Source: JAFIEN01 sp051859505 (lineage in GTDB: Bacteria; Pseudomonadota; Alphaproteobacteria; Rhodobacterales; Rhodobacteraceae). Taken from it: DNA of 64,000 bases. The notes below the pieces were generated by a model that saw only the letters and a list, made by a program, of their open reading frames with translations, had not been told where the DNA came from and did not search any database. Every line of letters starts with the position of its first letter. Within the stretch, counting starts at the first letter, position 1. Below are positions 57,910 through 64,000 of the stretch, piece after piece. The stretch is from the NCBI GenBank assembly GCA_051859505.1, contig JBHYFN010000004.1, positions 69,469 through 133,468 of the forward strand. The letters are read 5' to 3'. The translations under genes were made by a program, and so were the position numbers.

Positions 57910-58851
57910 CTATTTCGTCGCGACCGCAACCGTCGGCGGGCTGCGCAGCGCGATCAGGACGCCGGCCGCACCGACCAGCGTCAGGCCAAGAATGCCAAGA
58001 GCATCCGGCACCTCGCCCCACAGAAGGACAGCCCAGAGCGTGGCAGACAGCAGGAGCGTGTTCTCGAACACCGCAACCATCGTCGGATCGGCCAGCTGAT
58101 AGGCCCGGATCACCAGCCCCACGCCAAGCAGCGATCCCACCCCCTGCACCAGGATCATGGTCAGAAAGATCCCCTCGGTCGCGACCCAGCCGCGCGTGAT
58201 GAACCCGTCGCCGCCCGGCGCCACCGGCAGGGGCCAAAGGGCCAGCGCCACGACCCCGATGGCCCCCGAAAGCCCCATCATCGCAAAGAACCCGCCCAGA
58301 AGCGTCAGCGTCCCCTCACCGGCGCACCATTTGCGGGTCACGAGGTTGCCCAGACCGTAGAAGGCCCCGGCCAGCACGGGAACCACGCTCCAGATCGTCA
58401 GATCCCCGGCTTCGGGCCGCAGGGCGAGGATGATGCCGGCAAAACCGATCCCCACGGCCAGGATGCGCCGCGGGCCGACCTTTTCGCCGAAGAACAGGAC
58501 CGAGAAGATCACCACGAAGATCGGCGCGGTGAACAGCCCCGCCACCGCCTGCGCGATGGGCATGAAACCGAGGCAGCCGAAATAGATCACCATCGCCGTG
58601 GAGTTCAGCGCCGAGCGCGCCAGCACCCTGCCGGGGCGACGCGCGCGCAGCGAAATGCCGAACATCCATGCGACGATCACCAGCAGGACCAGCGCCACGA
58701 CTGCGCGCAGAAGATGGAACTGCCACAGCCCGCCGGATTCCGCCGCCAGCCGCATGAAATTGTCGATCAGCCCGAAAAGCGTCATCGCCATCAGCACAAG
58801 CACCGCGGCAAGGACCGGACGATTTGCCGTGGTTTCCATCTGCTTGCGCAC
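57910..58851 (-). CDS. DMT superfamily transporter (EamA)
   Basis: 313-residue inner-membrane protein with ten TMs in two EamA repeats (first LAAVLVLMAMTLFGLIDNFMRL to AVGIGFAGIILAL, second VPVLAGAFYGLGNLVTRKW to TLVGAAGVLIAL). The group exports metabolites or amino acids. It is convergent with fadJ across 19 nt, which seems too short for a full terminator. Substrate unknown. Confidence 0.9.
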   Translation of the reverse strand: MRKQMETTANRPVLAAVLVLMAMTLFGLIDNFMRLAAESGGLWQFHLLRAVVALVLLVIVAWMFGISLRARRPGRVLARSALNSTAMVIYFGCLGFMPIAQAVAGLFTAPIFVVIFSVLFFGEKVGPRRILAVGIGFAGIILALRPEAGDLTIWSVVPVLAGAFYGLGNLVTRKWCAGEGTLTLLGGFFAMMGLSGAIGVVALALWPLPVAPGGDGFITRGWVATEGIFLTMILVQGVGSLLGVGLVIRAYQLADPTMVAVFENTLLLSATLWAVLLWGEVPDALGILGLTLVGAAGVLIALRSPPTVAVATK

Positions 58852-58918
58852 TCTGCCGTTGTCTGTTCCCGCCCGTGCCCCTTAGTGTTGCGCGACGGGA
58901 GTGTCGAGGGGGGCAGAC

Positions 58919-60556
58919 ATGGGCTGGCTGGCGGATGAGACGGGTCTGGAAAAATGCGCGGCGAATTACGAGCCGCTGACGCCGCTGTCCTTCCTGATCC
59001 GGGCGGCCTCGGTCTGGCCCGAGGGCGAGGCGCTGGTCTATGGCCCCCTGCGCCGCAGCTATGCGGAGTATATCGAAAGGGTGACGCTGCTGGCCTCGGC
59101 TCTGGCCGGGGCGGGGGTGAACCCGGGCGATGTCGTGGCGACGCTGCTGCCCAATGTTCCGGCCCAGGCCGAGGCGCATTTCGGCGTGCCCGCCTGCGGG
59201 GCGGTGCTGAACGCGATCAACGTGCGGCTGGATGTGGATACCATCGCCTATATCCTGTCGCATGGCGGCGCGAAGGTTCTTCTGGCCGACAGCCAGTTCC
59301 TGCCGCTGGCGATGGAGGCCCTCGCGCTGATGGAGGGGCCGCGCCCTCTGGTGATCGAAGTGCCCGATCCGGTGGCCGGCGTGAAGGGCATCGGCGAGCA
59401 GACGGATTACGAGAGCTTCCTCACGACCGGCGACCCCGCCTACCGCTGGCATCTTCCCCGCGATGAATGGGAAAGCATCGCGCTGAATTACACCTCGGGC
59501 ACGACGGGGCGGCCCAAGGGCGTGGTCTATCACCATCGCGGCGCCTATCTGAACGCGATGGGGCAGGTGATCTCGTGGCGGATGGTGCTGCATCCGCGCT
59601 ACCTGACCATCGTGCCGCTGTTTCACTGCAACGGCTGGTGTCACACATGGATGATGCCGGCGGTGGGCGGCACGGTGATCTGCTGCCGCGACGTGACGGC
59701 CCGCGCGATCTTTGAGGCGATCGCGAAAGAGGGCGTCACCCATTTCGGCGGCGCGCCGATCGTCCTGAACATGCTGATCAACGCCGCACCGGCCGACCGG
59801 CGCGATTTCTCGCACCGGGTCGAGGTCTTTACCGCGGGCGCCCCCCCTGCCCCGGCAACGCTCGCGCGGATCGAGCCGATGGGCTTCAACGTCACGCAGG
59901 TCTATGGCCTGACCGAAACCTATGGCCCCGCCACCGAATGCACCTGGCGCGACGCCTGGGAGCCGCTGGAAGGCGACGCCCGCGCCGCCGTCAAGGCGCG
60001 GCAGGGGGTGGCGATGCCGTTTCTGGAACCCGTCGAGGTCTGGGACGATCAGATGCAGCCCATCCCGCGCGACGGTCAGGCCCTGGGCGAGATCGTGATG
60101 CGCGGCAACGGGGTGATGAAGGGATATTACCGCAACCCCGAGGCCACCGAAAAGGCCTTCCGCGGCGGGTTCTTCCATTCCGAGGATATCGCCCGCCACC
60201 ATCCCGACGGCTATGTCCAGATCGCCGACCGCGCCAAGGACATCATCATTTCGGGCGGCGAGAATGTCTCCTCGGTCGAGGTCGAGGGGGCCTTGATGCA
60301 CCATCCGGCGGTGAACCTTTGTGCCGTCGTTGCCATGCCGGACGAGAAATGGGGCGAGGTACCCTGCGCCTTTGTCGAGCTGAAGGAGGGTCAGGAAGTC
60401 GAGGAGGCCGAGCTGATCACCTTTGTCCGCGCGCGGCTGGCCGGCTTCAAGACGCCCAAGAAGGTGGTTTTCAGAGAGCTTCCCAAGACCTCGACCGGAA
60501 AGATCCAGAAGTTCGAATTGCGCCAGGAGGCCCGCGCCATGGCGACCGGAGGCTAG
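58919..60556 (+). CDS. Acyl-CoA synthetase (AMP-forming), medium size
   Basis: 545 residues of the ANL superfamily. LNYTSGTTGRPKGVVYHHRG (P-loop), the VPLFHCNGWCHTW strand, VTQVYGLTETYGPATECTW, HSEDIARHHPDGYVQIADRAKDIIISGGENVSSVEVE (hinge) and the catalytic Lys in PKTSTGKIQKFELR. This is the subgroup of fatty-acid and methylmercaptopropionate-CoA ligases. ATG 58919 has GAGGGGGG upstream. It is divergent from the DMT gene. It supplies acyl-CoA to the beta-oxidation genes upstream. Confidence 0.92.
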   Translation: MGWLADETGLEKCAANYEPLTPLSFLIRAASVWPEGEALVYGPLRRSYAEYIERVTLLASALAGAGVNPGDVVATLLPNVPAQAEAHFGVPACGAVLNAINVRLDVDTIAYILSHGGAKVLLADSQFLPLAMEALALMEGPRPLVIEVPDPVAGVKGIGEQTDYESFLTTGDPAYRWHLPRDEWESIALNYTSGTTGRPKGVVYHHRGAYLNAMGQVISWRMVLHPRYLTIVPLFHCNGWCHTWMMPAVGGTVICCRDVTARAIFEAIAKEGVTHFGGAPIVLNMLINAAPADRRDFSHRVEVFTAGAPPAPATLARIEPMGFNVTQVYGLTETYGPATECTWRDAWEPLEGDARAAVKARQGVAMPFLEPVEVWDDQMQPIPRDGQALGEIVMRGNGVMKGYYRNPEATEKAFRGGFFHSEDIARHHPDGYVQIADRAKDIIISGGENVSSVEVEGALMHHPAVNLCAVVAMPDEKWGEVPCAFVELKEGQEVEEAELITFVRARLAGFKTPKKVVFRELPKTSTGKIQKFELRQEARAMATGG

Positions 60557-60600
60557 CTGCGGGCTAGCCGGGGGCGAACTGGGGGCTAGCCGCGGGCTAG
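60551..60600. repeat. Cluster of GGCTAGC repeats
   Basis: Four CTAG sites within 48 bp (60553, 60564, 60586, 60597), arranged as short inverted repeats (GGCTAGC/GCTAGCC and CTAGCC/GGCTAG). The first contains the stop of the acyl-CoA ligase. CTAG is rare in most proteobacteria, so the clustering is unusual. It may act as a terminator. Confidence 0.75.
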
Positions 60601-60711
60601 ACGGTCCGGCTGTCGCGGCGGGCCAAGATCGGTGCTACCGTTTTCACGGCTGCGCGATTATAGTCGGTGCAGGACAAGAGGCAGAGCACGCCCGGCGCAA
60701 TACAGGCATCA

Positions 60712-61731
60712 ATGACCGCCCTGAAGGAATATGCACGGCTGGAAACCACCGGCCTCTGGCGCGCATCGCCAGAGGATCAGCGGCGCGAGGTCGGTGTCAG
60801 TTTCGGAGAGGCCACGCTTGTCATCGCCGATAATGCCGGTCGGCCGCTCAGCCATTGGTCGCTGCCGGCCATCGTCCGGCTGAACCCCGGCGCGCTTCCC
60901 GCGATTTACAGCCCCGGGGCGGAGGATACCGAGACGCTGGAGCTTGACGACGATCTGATGATCGACGCGCTCGAGCGGGTCCGGCGCAGCGTCGCCCGAC
61001 GCCATCCCCGTGAGGGGCGGTTGCGGCAGATGATGATCGGCGGGGTGCTTATCCTGGCGCTGGGGCTTGGCACGATCTGGCTGCCCGGTGCCCTGATGCG
61101 GCAGGCGCTTGCCTCGGTGCCGCAGGCCAAACGGGTCGAGATCGGAGCCACCATGCTGGGCCATATCCAGCGCAGCTCCGGCAGCGCCTGCCGCGAGGGG
61201 CTTGGGCCACAGGCTCTGGCGACCCTGCATCAGCGGCTGTTCGGCGCCTCTGCCCCCGGCCAGATCGTCGTGGTGCCGGGTGGTCTGTCCGCGCCGCTTC
61301 TCTTGCCCGGGGGGATCGTCGTGCTGGACCGGTCGATGGTCGAACGCGCCCGCGAGCCCGAGGTCGTCGCCGGCCATGTGCTGTCGGCCCGGCCCGGTGT
61401 CGGCAGGCTGGATCCGCTGGAACCGGTGCTACGGCAAAGCGGCTTCGTGGCGAGTGTCCGGCTGCTCACCACCGGCGATGTTCCGGCCGATGCCCTGCGC
61501 CTTCAGACCGCCGCGCTGATGGAGCGGCCTCCGACCCTGCCCGACGCCGAACGGCTGCTTGATGCCTTCGAACAGGCCCGCGTGCCCGTCACCGCCTGGG
61601 CGATGGACCGTGATCCGGGCGGCGAAAGCGTGCTGGATCTGGTCGAGGCCGATCCGATGCGCGGCCGCCCCGTGCCGCCGATCATGTCAGATGACGATTG
61701 GGTCAGCCTGCAGGGGATCTGCCCCGGCTAG
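60712..61731 (+). CDS. Membrane protein with degenerate M48-like domain
   Basis: 339 residues. The soluble N-terminal part (about 1-100: LWRASPEDQRREVGVSFGEATLVIAD, HWSLPAIVRLNPGALPAIYSPGAEDTE) precedes one TM (LRQMMIGGVLILALGLGTIWLPG, residues 104-126). A domain with peptidase M48-like elements follows: PGGLSAPLLLPGGIVVLDRSMVERAREPEVVAGHVLSA, where the HExxH metal motif is replaced by a single His (AGHVLS). An inactive peptidase-like binding domain is therefore likely. ATG 60712. No gene partner; function unknown. Confidence 0.8.
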   Translation: MTALKEYARLETTGLWRASPEDQRREVGVSFGEATLVIADNAGRPLSHWSLPAIVRLNPGALPAIYSPGAEDTETLELDDDLMIDALERVRRSVARRHPREGRLRQMMIGGVLILALGLGTIWLPGALMRQALASVPQAKRVEIGATMLGHIQRSSGSACREGLGPQALATLHQRLFGASAPGQIVVVPGGLSAPLLLPGGIVVLDRSMVERAREPEVVAGHVLSARPGVGRLDPLEPVLRQSGFVASVRLLTTGDVPADALRLQTAALMERPPTLPDAERLLDAFEQARVPVTAWAMDRDPGGESVLDLVEADPMRGRPVPPIMSDDDWVSLQGICPG

Positions 61732-61760
61732 GCAGGGCAGACCGGCCTATCGAATCCGGC

Positions 61761-63116
61761 CTATCGAATATAGGCATCCCCATAGCCCGCGCGCCGCGCC
61801 GCCGCGAGCGCGGCCTGCGCTTCGGCATGGCTGGCGAAGGGCCCTGCGGCCACGGCCTGCAGCGCGCGGCCGCCCTGATGCACGTTCTGGACGGCCACGG
61901 TATAGCCCATGCCGCGCAGATTGGCCGCCGCACGATCCGCATTCGACGGCGTGCCATAGGTGCCCACCTGAACGTAATGCCCCGCGCCCATCGCCGGCCG
62001 GGAGGCGGCCGGGACAAGGCCCCGCTCGGGGTTCAGCCTGCCGTCGTCAAAGGCCGGGCGATAGCCGGGCGGCGGAGCCTCCATGCGGGCCGCCATCTGC
62101 GCCAGCGAAAGCGGCGGGAAGGTCTCGGGCATTGGCGCCGGAACGCCGGGCTGTCGGACCCGGTCCGCCATTTGCGGCATCGACAGCGGCGGGAAGGTTT
62201 CCTGCGCCGGGGCGACCCGCGCCTGCTGTGTCGGCGCCGAAACCGCAACCGGAGCGGTCGCCGGCGCCTGTGCAGCGGGCGGCGGCGCCGCCGCGACGGT
62301 CACGGGGGCCGCCGGGGTGGCCGGACCACAATCGATGGGCTGGCCGGTATCGCGGTTGATGAAGCGCGCGCCGGTATCCTGCACCTGAGCACAAAGCTCT
62401 TCGCGGGTCAGCATCCGCATGATCACATCCGGAGACCGGGTGGCAGGCTGCGCCTCGTTGGAAGCAGCCGCCGCGACCTGTGTCGCCACGTCGCGTTGCG
62501 GCTGCACGACTTGCGGGGTCGGCGTTGCCGCCGCGACCTGCGCCCCGCCGCAATCGACCGGCTGGCCGGTGCGGCTGTCGATGATCCCGGTCTGCAGGCC
62601 GGTCCGGCCCTCGCAGATCTCGGCAAGGGTCACGCGGCGCGGTTCGGGCGCGGCCGGCTGGGCCGGGGGCGCGGCGGGTGCAGCGGCCGGTGCCGCGGCG
62701 GGCGCGGTGGCGGTTCGGGGGGCCGGCTGCGGCGCGGCCGGGGTTGCGGTCACGCGCGGCGGGGTGGTTGTCGTCGCCACGGTGTTGATCGGGGCATTCG
62801 GGCCGGTCGCCGTCCGCGGCTCTTCTGGCGCGGCGGGCTCGGGAGCGGCCGGGGCAGCCTCTGCCACCGCCGTCGCCGGAGCGCCGGTCGGGCGCAGGCC
62901 GCAGATCGGGCGGCGGTCATTGCCGATCCGCGGCACCCAGACGACATTCCCCGAAACACCGGCCCGGATGAAGGCACAGCCCTGACTGTCGATATACTGG
63001 TTTTCGGTGAAACTGGCCGGCGGCACCTCGGCCGGGCCGCTTCCCTGCGCCACAGAAAGCTGAGCCGAAAACACGACCCCTGCCACCGCGACAGCGATGA
63101 AACGACAATACGACAT
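61761..63116 (-). CDS. SPOR-domain secreted protein with Cys modules
   Basis: 451 residues. A signal peptide (RFIAVAVAGVVFSAQLSVAQ) is followed by three short Cys-pair modules (DSQGCAFIRAGVSGNVVWVP...ICG; LAEICEGRTGLQTGIIDSRTGQPVDCG; LCAQVQDTGARFINRDTGQPIDCG) separated by Ala/Pro-rich linkers. A duplicated ETFPPLS-x2-QMA-x-R motif comes next and a C-terminal SPOR domain (about 380-451, GHYVQVGTYGTPSNADRAAANLRGMGYTV). SPOR binds denuded glycan strands at the division site, so septal periplasm is the likely place. ATG 63116 is chosen for the signal peptide. Confidence 0.88.
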   Translation of the reverse strand: MSYCRFIAVAVAGVVFSAQLSVAQGSGPAEVPPASFTENQYIDSQGCAFIRAGVSGNVVWVPRIGNDRRPICGLRPTGAPATAVAEAAPAAPEPAAPEEPRTATGPNAPINTVATTTTPPRVTATPAAPQPAPRTATAPAAAPAAAPAAPPAQPAAPEPRRVTLAEICEGRTGLQTGIIDSRTGQPVDCGGAQVAAATPTPQVVQPQRDVATQVAAAASNEAQPATRSPDVIMRMLTREELCAQVQDTGARFINRDTGQPIDCGPATPAAPVTVAAAPPPAAQAPATAPVAVSAPTQQARVAPAQETFPPLSMPQMADRVRQPGVPAPMPETFPPLSLAQMAARMEAPPPGYRPAFDDGRLNPERGLVPAASRPAMGAGHYVQVGTYGTPSNADRAAANLRGMGYTVAVQNVHQGGRALQAVAAGPFASHAEAQAALAAARRAGYGDAYIR

Positions 63117-63134
63117 ATTGAACCCCCGCAGGTT

Positions 63135-63180
63135 ATTGTCGGAGCGTGCCCGACAATGACGGCGGTGTAAAGGTATTGTC
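63135..63180. promoter_or_regulatory. Three ATTGTC half-sites before the SPOR gene
   Basis: ATTGTCGG (63135-63142) and CCGACAAT (63150-63157) form a perfect 8-bp inverted repeat with a 7-bp spacer. A third ATTGTC lies at 63175-63180. All are within 65 nt of the SPOR start and could be an operator or part of its leader. Confidence 0.45.
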
Positions 63181-63194
63181 CGGATCAATTTACT

Positions 63195-63827
63195 TCATTT
63201 TGTGCCGTACATCCGGTCGCCCGCATCCCCTAGTCCGGGCACGATATAGCCGTGATCATTGAGGTGATCGTCCAGTGCGGCGGTCACGATGGGCACATCC
63301 GGATGCGCCTCTTTCATCCGCGCGACACCTTCGGGTGCGGCCAGAAGGCACATGAAGCGGATGTCCTTCGCGCCCGACGCCTTCAGCAGGTCGATCGCCG
63401 CAACCGAGGAATTTCCCGTCGCCAGCATCGGATCCACGACGATCGAGAGCCGATCCTCGAGCTGGGTCGGCACCTTGTAGTAATACTGCACCGGCTGCAG
63501 CGTCTCGGGATCGCGGTAAAGGCCGACAAAGCCCACCCGGGCCGCCGGGATCAGTTCGAGGATCCCGTCCAGAAGCCCGTTCCCCGCCCGCAGGATCGAG
63601 ATCAGGGCCAGTTTCTTGCCCTCGATCATCGGCGCGTCCATCTCTTGCAGCGGGGTCTCGATCCGCTTGGTCGTCATCGGCAATTCGCGCGTCACCTCAT
63701 AGGCCAGAAGCAGGCTGATCTCGCGCAGGAGGCGGCGGAAGCTCGCGGTCGAGGTGTCCTTCTCGCGCATCAGCGTCAGCTTGTGCTGCACGAGGGGGTG
63801 GGTGACGATGGTCAGGTGTTCGGTCAT
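63195..63827 (-). CDS. upp: Uracil phosphoribosyltransferase
   Basis: 210 residues. It forms UMP from uracil and PRPP. Motifs: TIVTHPLVQHKLTLMREKDTST, ISILRAGNGLLDGILELIPAARVGFVGLYRD, the PRPP loop VVDPMLATGNSSVAAIDLLK and the uracil-binding YIVPGLGDAGDRMYGT. ATG directly follows the stop of add (TGAATG), so the two are co-transcribed as a nucleoside/base salvage unit. No riboswitch is seen. Confidence 0.97.
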   Translation of the reverse strand: MTEHLTIVTHPLVQHKLTLMREKDTSTASFRRLLREISLLLAYEVTRELPMTTKRIETPLQEMDAPMIEGKKLALISILRAGNGLLDGILELIPAARVGFVGLYRDPETLQPVQYYYKVPTQLEDRLSIVVDPMLATGNSSVAAIDLLKASGAKDIRFMCLLAAPEGVARMKEAHPDVPIVTAALDDHLNDHGYIVPGLGDAGDRMYGTK

Positions 63828-64000
63828 TCAGGCCTCCAGCTTCTTGGCGATCCGCTCTTTCGTGGCGGCATCGCAGAAGGCGGCGTCCAGCGCCACCCGG
63901 TTCAGGTCGCGGAACACGCCCTCGTCCCAGTCGAAGGCGCGGTGCAGCATCTCGTATTCCTTCGACATGGTGGTGCCGAAGAAGGGCGGATCGTCGGTCG
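63828..64000 (-). CDS. add: Adenosine deaminase, C-terminal end only
   Basis: The last 57 codons of a gene running off the window: TDDPPFFGTTMSKEYEMLHRAFDWDE, LNRVALDAAFCDAATKERIAKKLEA. This is the C-terminus of adenosine deaminase-type enzymes (the TDDPP with the metal-site Asp). It would convert adenosine to inosine, feeding PNP. The stop touches the upp start. Confidence 0.85.
   Translation of the reverse strand, partial: TDDPPFFGTTMSKEYEMLHRAFDWDEGVFRDLNRVALDAAFCDAATKERIAKKLEA

Noticed and set aside
1..64000. CRISPR array, IS element, prophage or integrated element
   Set aside because: No regularly spaced repeats, transposase, integrase or phage genes were seen; gene order and codon use look uniformly chromosomal.

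Overview
The window is chromosomal DNA of a GC-rich alphaproteobacterium, most likely order Rhodobacterales (Rhodobacteraceae/Paracoccaceae). Signs are the rpsD sequence type, a hisC-tyrC-extensin string, a homospermidine synthase, LuxR/LuxI quorum sensing with a small ORF in front, an extragenic element of a kind I recall from this order, and many ATGA/TGATG gene overlaps. I see no IS element, phage, CRISPR array or rRNA. The only RNA gene is tRNA-Gly(UCC).

Layout. 1-9.1 kb: end of hisC, prephenate dehydrogenase, a secreted extensin-like protein, convergent homospermidine synthase and rpsD, two tandem paralogous secreted proteins of unknown function, a Hint-domain protein and an LpxR-like outer-membrane deacylase. 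9.2-18.3 kb: a tightly overlapping minus-strand operon (creatininase family, two flavodoxin-fold reductases, FAD oxidase, CodA-type amidohydrolase, ABC permease/ATPase/binding protein), facing a RidA-like gene and a phosphotransferase-like gene. It looks like an undescribed uptake and breakdown route for a nitrogen heterocycle and is the best candidate for a new system. 18.4-27.8 kb: an aldehyde dehydrogenase, a small membrane protein, two cold-shock genes duplicated with their leaders, a DUF4329 protein, tesA facing a YbbA/YbbP-type ABC system, and nfu-tsaB-rimI. 27.9-34.5 kb: a BMP-type nucleoside ABC transporter with two tandem binding proteins, followed by purine nucleoside phosphorylase. 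34.6-38.1 kb: a TSUP exporter with a TIGR02186 protein, then a LuxR/LuxI pair with matching 17-bp palindromes. 38.1-52.3 kb: RecD-like helicase, SDR, acyl-CoA synthetase, LTD-Hint protein, ABC exporter, tRNA-Gly, HMCES-type peptidase, 5'-nucleotidase, DUF952, pyrD, MATE transporter and two thioesterases. 52.4-60.6 kb: a MerR regulator next to a perfect 39-bp inverted repeat, then a beta-oxidation cluster (GST, thiolase, FadJ-type enzyme) and an acyl-CoA ligase. 60.7-64 kb: a membrane protein with a degenerate M48-like domain, a SPOR protein, upp and the end of add.

The nucleoside transporter, PNP, secreted 5'-nucleotidase, add, upp and pyrD together suggest good capacity for nucleoside and nucleobase salvage. 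Between about 49,890 and 50,040 the sequence is almost purely G and C with 12-base C runs. It should be treated as unreliable, and it distorts the predicted C-terminus of the MATE transporter.
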